The position numbers and the translations under genes were made by a program. A DNA stretch of 64,000 nt from the NCBI GenBank assembly GCA_022846095.1, contig AP025583.1, positions 4,055,279-4,119,278 of the forward strand, read 5' to 3'. A model generated the notes under the pieces. The model was given only the letters and a program-made list of their open reading frames with translations, searched no databases and had not been told where the DNA came from. This DNA is from Oscillospiraceae bacterium. GTDB lineage: Bacteria > Bacillota > Clostridia > Oscillospirales > Oscillospiraceae. This document shows positions 15,771-24,908 of the stretch, one piece after another (the stretch's first letter is position 1; every line of letters starts with the position of its first letter).

Positions 15771-16057
15771 ATGTCTCATAAAACCGTTCCGCCATGCCCC
15801 ACGACCTGCCCATACTGCGGCGGGGCGCTGGAGCCGGGATCATCAAGGCCACGCAAAGCGCCGGGCTGTATTTTACAAGCGGCAGCCCGGACGCCGTTGT
15901 CAATGCCGCCGAGAGCCTCGGGCTGTGCTCCATGGGCGACGGCGCCATCACGCTGGACTGCTCCCACGTGTTCCGCCGCACCCAGACCGCCCCCGCCGCC
16001 GTCTGCCGCACCTGCCGCAAAATCATCCTCGACTACAGCCCGGAGGCGGGCCGATGA
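15771..16057 (+). pseudogene. Zinc-ribbon protein of DUF6487 type, broken by a frameshift
   Basis: ATG 15771 (AGGGGGTG upstream) opens MSHKTVPPCPTTCPYCGGAL, a zinc-knuckle start, then runs into an unrelated frame. The frame shifted by one base continues with IIKATQSAGLYFTSGSPDAV and ends ICRK-like VCRTCRKIILDYS, exactly how DUF6487 proteins finish. A single missing base near 15838-15842 reconciles the two. It may be a true pseudogene, a sequencing error or, less likely, frameshifted translation. Confidence 0.65.
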
Positions 16058-16135
16058 GGGCATCGGCCCCTACGCGCGGGGAGGAGCGGATTGCCACGTC
16101 GGCCCTGCGGGGCCTCCTCGCAATGACAGGGTTCC
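16051..16135 (+). repeat. Composite palindromic repeat, parts R2 and R3
   Basis: Contains the R2 palindrome (GGGCCGATG / CATCGGCCC plus CTACG) and the R3 unit (CGGATTGCC ... CTCGCAATGAC). The same units in the same order recur at 22083, 25853, 31990, 55849 and 60685. It begins over the stop of the DUF6487-like gene. Confidence 0.75.
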
Positions 16136-16146
16136 CTTGACAGGGC

Positions 16147-16180
16147 AAGTCCGCCGGAAGCGTATGCTTCCGGCGGACTT
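16147..16180. terminator. Hairpin between convergent genes, probable terminator
   Basis: A perfect 15-bp stem (AAGTCCGCCGGAAGC / GCTTCCGGCGGACTT) with a GTAT loop lies 11 bases beyond the ftsH stop. U-tracts are weak on both strands. Confidence 0.55.
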
Positions 16181-16191
16181 CTGCATGCCTT

Positions 16192-18393
16192 TTATTCCTT
16201 TGGCGGCGTGCGCTTGCCCTCGGGGCCGATCTCGCCGTCCCCCGCCAGGGGGATGGTGCCGGCGGGGGGCTGGGGGGCCGGGCGCTCCGGTCCCTTGCCC
16301 GGCTCGGGCGTGGCGCCGTAGTTCTCGGCCAGGGCGGGGTCCTTCCCGTCCAGGATGGCCATCATCTCCTGGCCCGTGATGGTCTCCTTCTCCAGCAGGT
16401 ACCCGGCCACCTTATCCAGCATCTCCCGGTTCTCCCGCAGGATGCGCTGGGCGTCGGCGTGGCAGGTATTGATAATCTCCCGGATCTCCAAATCCACCTG
16501 GGCGGCGGTATCCTGGGCGCAGGTGAGGCCGTAGCCCCCGTCCAGATACTGGTTCTGGATGGTGGCCAGGCCCATCATGCCGAACTTGTCGCTCATGCCG
16601 AACATGGTGACCAGTTTGCGGGCCATCTCGGTGGCCCGCTCGATGTCGTTGGCCGCGCCGGAGGTCATGGTGTCGAAGACCACCTCCTCGGCGGAGCGGC
16701 CCGCCAGGAGGGTGCGGATCTCGGTGAGGATGTCGTCCTTACTCATAAGGAACTTCTCCTCCTCGGGCAGCTGCATGGTGTACCCCAGCGCCCCCTGGGT
16801 GTGGGGCACGATGGTGATTTTGCTCACGGGCTGGGCGTTCTTCTGCTTGGCGGCCACCAGGGCGTGGCCCACCTCGTGGTAGGCGATGATCTTCTTCTCC
16901 TGCTCGGTGAGCACGGTGCCCTTTTTCTCGGTGCCCGCGATGACCGTCTCGAAGGAGACCAGCAGATCCTGCTGGTTGACCGCCTTGCGGCCCAGGCGGA
17001 CGGCCCGGAGGGCGGCCTCGTTGACCAGGTTGGCCAGATCCGCGCCCACGGTGCCCGCGGTGGCCTGGGCGATCTTGTTCAGATCCACGTCCTCGCTCAG
17101 GCGGATGTTGCGGGTATGCACCTGGAGGGTGGCCAGCCGCCCGGCCAGGTTGGGCCGGTCCACGGTGATGCGGCGGTCGAAACGGCCGGGCCGCAGCAGG
17201 GCCTTATCCAGCACCTCGGGCCGGTTGGTGGCCGCCAGGACGATGACGCCCTTGGTGGGGTCGAAGCCGTCCAGCTCGGCCAGGAGCTGGTTCAGGGTCT
17301 GCTCCCGCTCGTCGTTGCCGCCCATGCGGTTGTCGCGGGATTTGCCGATGGTGTCAATCTCGTCGATGAAGATGATGCAGGGGGCCATCTTGGCCGCCTC
17401 TTTGAACAGATCGCGCACGCGGGACGCGCCCACGCCCACGAACATCTCCACGAAGTCGGAGCCGGAGATGGAGAAGAAGGGCACGTTGGCCTCGCCCGCC
17501 ACGGCCTTGGCCAGCAGGGTCTTGCCGGTACCGGGGGAGCCCACCAGCAGCGCGCCCTTGGGCAGCTTCGCGCCGATCTCGGTGTACTTGCCGGGGTTGT
17601 GGAGGAAGTCGATGATCTCCTCCAGGCTCTCCTTGGCCTCGTCCTGCCCGGCCACGTCCTTGAAGGTGACGCCGGTCTTTTTCTCCACGTAGACCTTGGC
17701 GTTGGCCTTGCCCACGCCGCCCAGGCCGCCCCCCATCTTGGAGGACATGGAGCGCATGAGGAAGCTCAGCAACACCACCATAATCACCATGGGCAGCACC
17801 CAGGTCAGCAGGATATTCACCAGGGGAGACAGCTCCTCCTGGTACTCCGCGCCGTAGAGGGTGACGCCGTGCTCCTCCAGCAGGGGGATCAGGGTGGCGT
17901 CGTTGATGGGGGCGCAGAAGTAGGTCTGCTCCTCCTGGGGTTCGCTGCCCAGCGGGGGCAGGGAGGACTTGGGCGTACCCGTGCCGCCCAGCAGCCCGGC
18001 CAAGTCCCCCTCCAGGGTGCCCGCGGCGGGGCTCTCGGCGGCCGGGGCCTGGGTTGCGGGGGTCTGGGTTGCGGGGGCCTGGGTCTCCGGGGCCGGGGAG
18101 GCCGAAGGCGCGCCGGGCGCGGGGCTCTCCACGGTGGCCGCCTCCCCCTCCGCGGCCTCCTTCTTGGGGTAGATGACAAATTTGCTGTTGGTCATGACGA
18201 CCTTTTCTACCTTGTCCTCCATGACCATCTGGCGGAACTCGCCGTACATAATCTCCGTCGTGCTGGACTGGCGGGCGACCGAGGTGAGGTAGTTCACCAG
18301 GACCGTGATGATAAGCGCCCAGAGGATGACCGAGGCAATCCCCATCATATTGCGCTTGTTATTCCCGCCGCCGCTGTCTTTATCGGGCTTCAA
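16192..18393 (-). CDS. ftsH: ATP-dependent zinc metalloprotease FtsH
   Basis: 733 aa from a TTG at 18393 preceded by AAGGAGG eight bases upstream; the frame extends upstream through the promoter. Two N-terminal membrane helices (~17-38 and ~200-220) flank an outer loop, followed by the AAA+ domain (Walker A GSPGTGKT ~283, Walker [24 protein letters not shown]) and the M41 peptidase with HEVGH (~505). FtsH degrades misassembled membrane proteins and short-lived regulators. The outer loop carries an unusual ~75-residue Pro/Ala/Thr-rich insertion (~72-145). The C-terminus is also Pro-rich and ends PPKE. Confidence 0.96.
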   Translation of the reverse strand: MKPDKDSGGGNNKRNMMGIASVILWALIITVLVNYLTSVARQSSTTEIMYGEFRQMVMEDKVEKVVMTNSKFVIYPKKEAAEGEAATVESPAPGAPSASPAPETQAPATQTPATQAPAAESPAAGTLEGDLAGLLGGTGTPKSSLPPLGSEPQEEQTYFCAPINDATLIPLLEEHGVTLYGAEYQEELSPLVNILLTWVLPMVIMVVLLSFLMRSMSSKMGGGLGGVGKANAKVYVEKKTGVTFKDVAGQDEAKESLEEIIDFLHNPGKYTEIGAKLPKGALLVGSPGTGKTLLAKAVAGEANVPFFSISGSDFVEMFVGVGASRVRDLFKEAAKMAPCIIFIDEIDTIGKSRDNRMGGNDEREQTLNQLLAELDGFDPTKGVIVLAATNRPEVLDKALLRPGRFDRRITVDRPNLAGRLATLQVHTRNIRLSEDVDLNKIAQATAGTVGADLANLVNEAALRAVRLGRKAVNQQDLLVSFETVIAGTEKKGTVLTEQEKKIIAYHEVGHALVAAKQKNAQPVSKITIVPHTQGALGYTMQLPEEEKFLMSKDDILTEIRTLLAGRSAEEVVFDTMTSGAANDIERATEMARKLVTMFGMSDKFGMMGLATIQNQYLDGGYGLTCAQDTAAQVDLEIREIINTCHADAQRILRENREMLDKVAGYLLEKETITGQEMMAILDGKDPALAENYGATPEPGKGPERPAPQPPAGTIPLAGDGEIGPEGKRTPPKE

Positions 18394-18457
18394 CCGTGTG
18401 CCCTCCTTAATGTTTGTAGTGCTTCCAGGATATTTCCATGTAAAAATAGATAGTACA

Positions 18458-18486
18458 GTTATAGCACAACCGTTCCCGAAATACAA
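18458..18486 (-). promoter_or_regulatory. ftsH promoter
   Basis: On the minus strand TTGTAT (18481-18486), a 17-base spacer and TATAAC (18458-18463), 65 bases before the ftsH start. Good housekeeping-type match. Confidence 0.65.
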
Positions 18487-18580
18487 GGAAACGGCTTGGC
18501 AAACCTGTAAACTTTCTGTGACAAGTCTGTCCCCATTTCCGGAAAAGACGCATTTAACCCTTTTTCCTCCGGGAACGATG

Positions 18581-18589
18581 TGATATACT
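18581..18589 (+). promoter_or_regulatory. Extended -10 promoter of rlmB
   Basis: TGATATACT is a TGn-extended -10 (TATACT, 18584-18589), 38 bases before the start codon. No convincing -35 is present, as is common with extended -10 sites. Confidence 0.5.
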
Positions 18590-18626
18590 AAGCGTGTATT
18601 GCCATAAGAGAAAGGCAGGATATGCC

Positions 18627-19415
18627 ATGAGAGAGAATCAGCGCCCGGCCCGGCCGGACGGGCCCGAGGCGGAGGCCGGGGCCGACGGGATTATCGAGGG
18701 CCGCAACGCGGTCGTCGAGGCCCTGCGGGCGGGGACTTCCATCGATAAAATCTACCTGGCCCGTGGGGAAACCGACGCCGCCCTGGGGCACATCGCCTCC
18801 ACGGCCCGCGCCAAGGGGATCGTGGTGGTGGAGGCCGACCGGCGCAAGCTGGACGGCATGAGCCGCACCCACGCCCACCAGGGGGTCATCGCCCTGGCCG
18901 CCGTGCGGGAGTACGCCACGGTGGACGACATCCTGAACGCCGCCCGGGAGAAGGGCGAGCCCCCCCTCATCGTGGTGTGCGACGAGCTCAGCGACCCCCA
19001 CAACCTGGGGGCGGTCATCCGCACCGCCGAGTGCGCCGGGGCCCACGGGGTGATCATCCCCAAGCGGCGCTCCGCGGGGCTCACCGCCGTGGTGGCCAAG
19101 ACCTCCGCCGGGGCGGTGGCCCACGTGCCGGTGGCCCGGGTGGCCAACCTGCCCGCCCTTTTGAAGCAGCTCAAGGACGAGGGCGTGTGGATCTTCGGCG
19201 CGGACGCCGCCGGGGACCGCCCCCTCTACGAGGCCGACCTGAAGGGCCCCGCCGCCATCGTCATCGGCAGCGAGGGCTCCGGCATGGGGCGGCTGGTGGG
19301 CGAGACCTGCGATTTTCTGGTGCGCATCCCCATGCGGGGCAAGCTCAACTCCCTCAACGCCTCCGCCGCCGCGGCCATCCTGCTCTACGAGGCCGTGCGC
19401 CAGCGGATGAATTAA
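18627..19415 (+). CDS. rlmB: 23S rRNA (guanosine-2'-O)-methyltransferase RlmB-like (TrmH/SpoU family)
   Basis: 262 aa; ATG 18627 with AGGCAGGA six bases upstream. N-terminal substrate-binding domain ~15-90 (IIEGRNAVVEALRAG, the usual opening), SPOUT knot domain ~105-258 with the three motifs: DPHNLGAVIRTAECAG, IVIGSEGSGM and IPMRGKLNSLNASAAAAILL. These bind S-adenosylmethionine and methylate the ribose of a rRNA guanosine. Exact target (RlmB versus another TrmH paralogue) is not certain. The next gene follows after 23 bases. Confidence 0.92.
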   Translation: MRENQRPARPDGPEAEAGADGIIEGRNAVVEALRAGTSIDKIYLARGETDAALGHIASTARAKGIVVVEADRRKLDGMSRTHAHQGVIALAAVREYATVDDILNAAREKGEPPLIVVCDELSDPHNLGAVIRTAECAGAHGVIIPKRRSAGLTAVVAKTSAGAVAHVPVARVANLPALLKQLKDEGVWIFGADAAGDRPLYEADLKGPAAIVIGSEGSGMGRLVGETCDFLVRIPMRGKLNSLNASAAAAILLYEAVRQRMN

Positions 19416-19438
19416 CGAAGCCGAACAGGTGAACCGAC

Positions 19439-21655
19439 ATGCCGAAGGACCGGGACGACCAACTGAATAGCGGCCTGCCGCCCGACGGCCTGGAATTTTC
19501 CCTGGAGGAAATCCTTGCGGAGTACGAGGTGAAGGAGCGCCGTCCTGCGGACGACGCCGTCCCCCTGTCCCTGGACGGACGGGGGAAGCGCGCCAAGGTG
19601 CTCCATTTCCCCGGAACGCCCCCTGTAGAGGCCGCCGCCCCCGCCGCAGCGCCGGGCCCGGATACGCCGGAGCCGGAGCCGGACGCGCCGGAGCCGGCCC
19701 CCCCGGATCATGACGCCCCCGCGCCGCCGCCCAAGCGCCGCCTCGGCTTTGGGAAGAAGGAGGCCCCGCCGCCCCCGCCCAGGGACGAGAAGGTGCTCCC
19801 CTTCCCGGAGGAAGAGGAGGAGAACCCTGTGGCGGCGGGCATCAACCGCCTGAAGCGGAAGGCCGACGACTACGCCGAGCACATGTTTGAGGAGGAGGGG
19901 GCTGAGGACGACGAGCAGGTGCGCCGGGCCGAGCGCTTCATCCCCGGCGTGGACGAGGAGGAGGCCCCCCAGCGGGAGCGCAAGCCCCGCCGCGCGCCTC
20001 CCCCGGCGCCCGACCTGCCCCCCCAGGAGCTCTTCCGCCGCTACGGCAAGGGGCTCAAGGCCCTGCGCCTGCGCTGTGTGCTGGTCTTTTTGACCTGCAT
20101 CCCACTGCTCTACCTGACCCTGGCCCCCTACGCGGGCCTGCCCCTGCCCGCGGCCGTGGCCCGGGAGTACACCCTTCAAATTTACGCCCTGGCCATCCTG
20201 CTGGGGGTGTGTATGCTGCTGGGCGTCGACGTGCTGCTGCGGGGGCTTTTGTCCATCTTCCGCCTGCAATTGGGCATGGACTCCCTCACCGCCTTCGCCT
20301 GCATCGCCTCCCTGGCCGACGCGCTGACCATGCCCGCCCTGGGCGGGCGGGACGGCCACCTGCCCTACTGCGCCATCACCGCGCTGGGCCTCTTCTTCGC
20401 CATGCGGGGCACCTACCGCAAGCGCCGGGGCCAGCGTACGGCCTGCCGCACGGCGGCCTCGGCCTCCGAGCCCTACCTGGTCACCCTGGACGACGGCAAG
20501 TGGAACGGCCGGGACACCTACGCCAAGTGGTCGGGGGAGCCCATCGGCTTCGGCCGCCAGATCCAGGCCGCCGACGGGGCGGAGCGGATCTTCCGGGTGG
20601 CCGCGCCCCTGCTGCTGCTGTGCTGCGCCCTCTTCTCGGGCCTGGCCTCGGTGGGCCGGGGGCGGACGGAGGATCTGCTCTGGTGCCTCTCCGCCACCCT
20701 GACCGCCGCGGCCTCCTTCTCCGGGGCGCTGTGCTTCGGCATGCCCTGGTCCACGCTGGCCCAGCGCCTGTCCAAGTCCGGCGCCGCCCTGGCCGGCTGG
20801 GACGGCGTGGTGGGCACCGGGGGCGGCAGCTACGTGCTGCTCACCGACGCCGACCTCTTCCCCCCCGGCACCATCTCCATGAACGGCATCAAGGTCTTTG
20901 GGGACTTCCCGGTGGAGAAGGTCATCGGCTGCGCCGCCACCCTGGTGCGGGACTCCGGCTCGGGCCTGGACAAGGTGTTCCACGACCTGCTGCGCTCCCA
21001 GGGGGCCATCTACCGCCGCGCCTCCGACTTCTGCTGCTACGAGGGCGGCGGGGTGTCCGGGGTCATCCGGGACCAGGTGGTGCTGGTGGGCTCGGCCTCC
21101 TTCATGCACCTGATGGAGGTGGACCTGCCCCAGGGCCTGAACGTGAAAAACGCGGTGTTCTGCGCCATCGACGGGGAGCTGGCGGGCATTTTCGCCCTGC
21201 ACTACTCCCTCCACGGCGCGGTGGAGCCCGCCCTCCACGCCCTCATCCACAACGGCATCCTCCCGGTGCTGGCGACCCGGGACTTCAACCTGATCCCCGC
21301 CATGCTGCGCCAGCGCTTCAAGCTGCCGGTGGAGAAGATGGAGTTCCCCGCCGTGGAGCGGCGGGTGGAGCTGTCCGACCCCGACCAGGAGCACAGCCCC
21401 ATCCTCTCCGCCGTGCTGTGCCGGGAGGGCCTGGGGCCCTACTCCGAGGCCGTGGTGGGCGGCCAGCGCCTGCGCCGGGCGGTGCGCGCCAGCGCGGTGC
21501 TGGCCAGCGTGGGGGCCTTCATCGGCGTGCTGCTGGCCTTCTACCTCACCTTCTCGGGGGCCTACTCCTCCCTCTCGCCCGCCAACCTGCTGGTCTTCCT
21601 GCTCATGTGGCTGGTGCCCACGCCCCTCATCTCCGGCTGGGTCAACCGCTACTAG
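19439..21655 (+). CDS. P-type ATPase-like membrane pseudoenzyme with disordered N-terminus
   Basis: 738 aa. Residues 1-~205 are acidic and proline-rich, likely disordered cytoplasmic sequence with no metal-binding CxxC domain. Paired membrane helices (~208-230, ~245-265, ~280-310, ~385-430) resemble a P1B-type ATPase. Where the phosphorylation motif DKTGT should be there is LLTDADLFPPGTISMNGIKV (~466). Later segments still match: VVLVGSASFM (nucleotide domain), AIDGELAGIFALHYSL and LATRDFNLIPAMLRQRFKLP (the TGDN region without GD). Two C-terminal helices close the protein. Catalytic residues are lost, so it is probably a non-pumping relative. Role unknown; co-transcribed with rlmB. Confidence 0.75.
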   Translation: MPKDRDDQLNSGLPPDGLEFSLEEILAEYEVKERRPADDAVPLSLDGRGKRAKVLHFPGTPPVEAAAPAAAPGPDTPEPEPDAPEPAPPDHDAPAPPPKRRLGFGKKEAPPPPPRDEKVLPFPEEEEENPVAAGINRLKRKADDYAEHMFEEEGAEDDEQVRRAERFIPGVDEEEAPQRERKPRRAPPPAPDLPPQELFRRYGKGLKALRLRCVLVFLTCIPLLYLTLAPYAGLPLPAAVAREYTLQIYALAILLGVCMLLGVDVLLRGLLSIFRLQLGMDSLTAFACIASLADALTMPALGGRDGHLPYCAITALGLFFAMRGTYRKRRGQRTACRTAASASEPYLVTLDDGKWNGRDTYAKWSGEPIGFGRQIQAADGAERIFRVAAPLLLLCCALFSGLASVGRGRTEDLLWCLSATLTAAASFSGALCFGMPWSTLAQRLSKSGAALAGWDGVVGTGGGSYVLLTDADLFPPGTISMNGIKVFGDFPVEKVIGCAATLVRDSGSGLDKVFHDLLRSQGAIYRRASDFCCYEGGGVSGVIRDQVVLVGSASFMHLMEVDLPQGLNVKNAVFCAIDGELAGIFALHYSLHGAVEPALHALIHNGILPVLATRDFNLIPAMLRQRFKLPVEKMEFPAVERRVELSDPDQEHSPILSAVLCREGLGPYSEAVVGGQRLRRAVRASAVLASVGAFIGVLLAFYLTFSGAYSSLSPANLLVFLLMWLVPTPLISGWVNRY

Positions 21656-21765
21656 CCCCGGGCGTCCATGCGCCGCGCTATGCCATATGTCCTAACGCCG
21701 CCCCCTGCGCCCGTGGTATGCTCTTTCCAGAAGCAGGAGCTTACACGCAGGAGAGGAGGTGCCCC

Positions 21766-21942
21766 ATGGACGGCAGAAAACCCCAACGGCTGCTCAGCGC
21801 AGCCTTTGCCTCCCGCAGCCAGAAGATCGTGACCTGCCCGCACTGCTGGACCACCCAGCGGACAGAGCGCGACCGCTGCTACCAGTGCGGTGCGATATTC
21901 CGCTATCTGGACGAGGAGGCCCGTCCCCCGCAGGCCGTATAG
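21766..21942 (+). CDS. Small zinc-ribbon protein (58 aa)
   Basis: ATG 21766 behind a strong GAGAGGAGGTG. The product is basic and has two CxxC pairs, CPHCWTTQRTERDRCYQCG, forming a zinc ribbon, then a short acidic tail. Size suggests a nucleic-acid or protein-binding accessory; no function can be named. It is followed by a perfect hairpin. Confidence 0.7.
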   Translation: MDGRKPQRLLSAAFASRSQKIVTCPHCWTTQRTERDRCYQCGAIFRYLDEEARPPQAV

Positions 21943-21949
21943 ACAAGGA

Positions 21950-21982
21950 AGAGGCCCCGGATGCGCTGCATCCGGGGCCTCT
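21950..21982 (+). terminator. Perfect 15-bp hairpin after the zinc-ribbon gene
   Basis: AGAGGCCCCGGATGC pairs fully with GCATCCGGGGCCTCT over a 3-base loop. No U-tract follows, so termination is likely but not certain. Confidence 0.55.
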
Positions 21983-22082
21983 GTGCCTGTCGGTAAACGA
22001 TACCATAAGGATTTTGGGTGCAAGCCCGGAAAAGGACGTGTGCACAAGATACGCGGCTGAGGCGGAAAGGCGGCCGATAGTG

Positions 22083-22223
22083 GACGGGCGATTCGTGAAT
22101 CGCCCCTACGGGCCTGGAGCAGCGGGCCGATGTGGGCATCGGCCCCTACGCTATGGGGATGGGACGGATTGCCGCGGGCCTGCGGCCCTCGCAATGACGT
22201 AGGGCGGGGGCTTGCCCCCGCCG
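22083..22223 (+). repeat. Complete composite repeat R1-R2-R3 with trailing hairpin
   Basis: R1 GGGCGATTCGTGAATCGCCC (22086-22105), R2 palindrome (about 22124-22146) and R3 ending CTCGCAATGAC (about 22164-22198) occur in order, followed by GGCGGGGGC / GCCCCCGCC. This fills most of the 325-base gap 21943-22267, in which I see no gene. Confidence 0.8.
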
Positions 22224-22267
22224 CCCCTTGTGCGCCTTATCCCTCTAAGTTGCGGCAACAATAAGTT

Positions 22268-22957
22268 TTATCCGGCTTCGGCCGCCCCGTCCTCGCGCAG
22301 CAGCCGGGCGATGACCCGCCCGCTCCGGGGCAGCCAGAACTGCACCAGCGGCCCGATGACCAGCGCGGCGGCCAGGGTGCCCACCCCCACCGTGCCCCCC
22401 AGCAGGAAGCCCAGGGCCACGAAGACCAGGTCGCACCCCACCCGCACCCAGCGGAACTGGAGCCTGGGCAGCTTGTCGGAGAGGATGATGGCGATGAGAT
22501 CGTTGGGGCCGGTCCCCGCCCGGCTCTGGATGACCACGGACATGCCCAGGGAGAGGATCACGCAGCCCAGCGCCATGCTCCCCACCCGTAGGGCCATGGG
22601 GGAGGCTTCGTTTACATAATGCTCAAGCGCCCAGGTGAAGAAGTCGATGATCGGCCCGCCGCAGAAGGCGCACACCACCGTGCCCGGCTTGACGTAGCCC
22701 TTCGTGGTCAGGAGCATCACCGCCATAAGCAGGCACAGGGCGATGACGTGCACGGTGCCCACCGACAGGCCCACCGTGCGGGCCAGGCCCTGGATCAGCA
22801 CGGTAAAGGTGTCGGTGCCCAGGGCGGAGCGCAGGAAGAGCGCCACGCCCAGGTGGGCGATCACCAGCCCCGCCAGCAGTACGGCCAGGGTCGCCGCCCA
22901 CTGTCCGGGCGTGCGCCGGGAGGTGTCCGCGGCAAAGGTGGTCTTCGTTCCGGCCAT
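22268..22957 (-). CDS. YczE/YitT-like integral membrane protein
   Basis: 229 aa; ATG behind GGGAGGGCG. Five or six hydrophobic helices and the family patterns LGVALFLRSALGTDTF near the N-terminus and SRAGTGPNDLIAI in the middle place it in the YczE/YyaS/YitT group. Members are annotated as membrane proteins of unknown transport role. It follows the ABC exporter gene by 28 bases on the same strand and is likely co-transcribed. Confidence 0.8.
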   Translation of the reverse strand: MAGTKTTFAADTSRRTPGQWAATLAVLLAGLVIAHLGVALFLRSALGTDTFTVLIQGLARTVGLSVGTVHVIALCLLMAVMLLTTKGYVKPGTVVCAFCGGPIIDFFTWALEHYVNEASPMALRVGSMALGCVILSLGMSVVIQSRAGTGPNDLIAIILSDKLPRLQFRWVRVGCDLVFVALGFLLGGTVGVGTLAAALVIGPLVQFWLPRSGRVIARLLREDGAAEAG

Positions 22958-22985
22958 AGCGCCCTCCCATCCCGATTCCGTTTGG

Positions 22986-24740
22986 TTATATCGCCACGGA
23001 TTTTTGCGCGTTGTATAGTCCGGCGTACTCGCCGTTCCGGGCCATCAGCTCCTCGTGGGTGCCCTCCTCCTTGATGCCCGCGTCGTCGATGACGAGGATG
23101 CGGCCGGCCGAGCGGATGGTGGACAGCCGGTGGGCGATGATGAGGGTGGTGCGGCCCTTTGCCAGCTCGTCGAAGGCCCCCTGGATGCGGGCCTCGGTGA
23201 CGCTGTCCAGGGCGGAGGTGGCCTCGTCCAGAATGAGGATGGCGGGGTTTTTAAGGAAAATCCGGGCGATGGATACCCGCTGCTTCTGCCCGCCGGAGAG
23301 CATCACGCCCCGCTCGCCCACGTAGGTCTGGAAGCCGTCGGGCATCTCCATAATGTCGTCGTAGATCTCGGCCCGCCGGGCGGCCTGGACGATCTCCTCG
23401 TCGGAGGCGTCCGGCCTGCCGTAGCGGATATTGTCGTAGATGGTGCCCGCGAAGAGGAACACGTCCTGCTGCACGATGCCGATGTTCTCCCGCAGGGACT
23501 TCTGGGTCAGCCCCCGCACGTCCTGCCCGTCCAGCAGGATGCGCCCCTCGGTCACGTCGTAGAAGCGGGGGATAAGTTGACATAACGTTGACTTGCCCCC
23601 GCCGGAGGGGCCCACCACCGCCACCGTCTCGCCGGGCTTCACGTGCAGGGACACGTGGTTGAGCACCGGCTCGGCGTCGGGCTCGTAGCGGAAAACCACG
23701 TCCTCCACCTTGATGTCGCCCCTCGTGTGCTCCATGTCCCTGGCGTCGGGCGCGTCCTTGATGTCGGGCTCCACCCGCATCAGGCCCACGAAGCGCTTGA
23801 AGCCCGCCATGCCCTGCATGAACTGCTCCACGAAGGCGGAGAGCTTGCGGATGGGGGTGATGAAGGTGGACACGTACAGGGAGAAGGTGATGAGATCCAC
23901 ATAGTCCATGCGCCCGCGCATAATGAGGAAGCCGCCGAAGGCGATGACCAGCACGGCCATGATGCCCATGGCGAACTCCAGCCCGGACTGGTACACCGCC
24001 ATGGCCTTGTAGTAGCCCCGCTTGGCCCCCCGGAACTGGTCGTTGGAGCGCTCAAACTTGTCAATCTCGGTGTTCTCGTTGGCGAAGGCCTTGGCGGTGC
24101 GCATCCCGGAGATAGAGGACTCCAGCTCCCCGTTGATGCCCGCCAGCTTCTGCTTGACCTCGGTGGAGGCCTCCATCATGCGCTTGCGCTGGAGCACCGT
24201 GAAGAGCACGAACAGGGGTACCACGGCAAAGACCACCAGGGCGAGCTGCCACTGCACGGTGAGCATGACGCAGAAGGCCCCGATGAGGGTCACGCTGGAG
24301 ATGAACAGATCCTCCGGCCCGTGGTGGGCAAGCTCGGAGATCTCAAACAGGTCGCCGGTGACCCGGCTCATGAGCTGGCCGGTGCGGTTCTTGTCGTAGA
24401 AGGAGAAGGAGAGCTCCTGCATGTGGAAAAAGAGGTCGCTGCGGATGTCGGCCTCCAGCCGCACGCCCATCAGGTGGCCCCAGTAGGTGACGATATAGTT
24501 GAACACCGCCTTGAGGATATAGGCCCCCAGCAGGATGGCCATCACCACGAAGAAGGTGGCGTACAGCTTATCCGGCAGCAAATTCTGCATGGACAGACGC
24601 GAGGCGTAGGGGAAGGACAGATCCACCAGGGCGATGCCCAGGGCGCAGATCATGTCCAGCAGGAACAGCTTGATGTGGGGCCGGTAGTACCCGGCGAAAA
24701 TACGCAGATAGCCCTTGTTTTGCATACTCTTGGCGGTCAT
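22986..24740 (-). CDS. ABC exporter, fused permease and ATPase
   Basis: 584 aa half-transporter: six membrane helices in ~20-310 and a nucleotide-binding domain ~340-580. Walker A VGPSGGGKSTLCQL, Q-loop region GIVQQDVFLF, signature MLSGGQKQRVSIA, Walker B ILILDEATSALDS and the H-loop IIAHRLSTI are intact. It should act as a homodimer exporting lipids, drugs or peptides. Start ATG 24740 with GGAGGAGG upstream. Its promoter is divergent from the AEC transporter. Confidence 0.93.
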   Translation of the reverse strand: MTAKSMQNKGYLRIFAGYYRPHIKLFLLDMICALGIALVDLSFPYASRLSMQNLLPDKLYATFFVVMAILLGAYILKAVFNYIVTYWGHLMGVRLEADIRSDLFFHMQELSFSFYDKNRTGQLMSRVTGDLFEISELAHHGPEDLFISSVTLIGAFCVMLTVQWQLALVVFAVVPLFVLFTVLQRKRMMEASTEVKQKLAGINGELESSISGMRTAKAFANENTEIDKFERSNDQFRGAKRGYYKAMAVYQSGLEFAMGIMAVLVIAFGGFLIMRGRMDYVDLITFSLYVSTFITPIRKLSAFVEQFMQGMAGFKRFVGLMRVEPDIKDAPDARDMEHTRGDIKVEDVVFRYEPDAEPVLNHVSLHVKPGETVAVVGPSGGGKSTLCQLIPRFYDVTEGRILLDGQDVRGLTQKSLRENIGIVQQDVFLFAGTIYDNIRYGRPDASDEEIVQAARRAEIYDDIMEMPDGFQTYVGERGVMLSGGQKQRVSIARIFLKNPAILILDEATSALDSVTEARIQGAFDELAKGRTTLIIAHRLSTIRSAGRILVIDDAGIKEEGTHEELMARNGEYAGLYNAQKSVAI

Positions 24741-24769
24741 ATACGCGCCTCCTCCGTATCGGTTGGCTT

Positions 24770-24814
24770 TAATCAGTAACGATTAGTATATGCCCTGCCG
24801 GCCGAATTTGTCAA
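24770..24814 (-). promoter_or_regulatory. Promoter of the ABC exporter operon with a nearby inverted repeat
   Basis: Minus strand: TTGACA (24809-24814), 18-base spacer, TATACT (24785-24790). Immediately downstream TAATC / GATTA arms six bases apart (24770-24785) could be an operator. The promoter match is strong; the operator is tentative. Confidence 0.65.
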
Positions 24815-24837
24815 CCGGGCGATTTCCAAATCCAGCC

Positions 24838-24866
24838 TTTACACGGGCCTCGGCCGCGCATATAAT
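24838..24866 (+). promoter_or_regulatory. Promoter of the AEC transporter gene
   Basis: TTTACA (24838-24843), 17-base spacer, TATAAT (24861-24866), 43 bases before the ATG. Confidence 0.7.
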
Positions 24867-24908
24867 GATCTATTGTAATTCTGTAAACAAAAAGGCGGTA
24901 AATGGGAT

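Noticed and set aside
15645-16379. 244-codon plus-strand open frame
   Set aside because: Only its first ~23 codons after 15771 look real (zinc-knuckle start); the rest is out-of-frame GC-rich sequence running into repeats and antisense ftsH.
19412-21394. 660-codon minus-strand open frame opposite the P-type ATPase-like gene
   Set aside because: Composition (His, Gln, Gly-rich) is that of an antisense shadow; the plus-strand frame has helices and family motifs.
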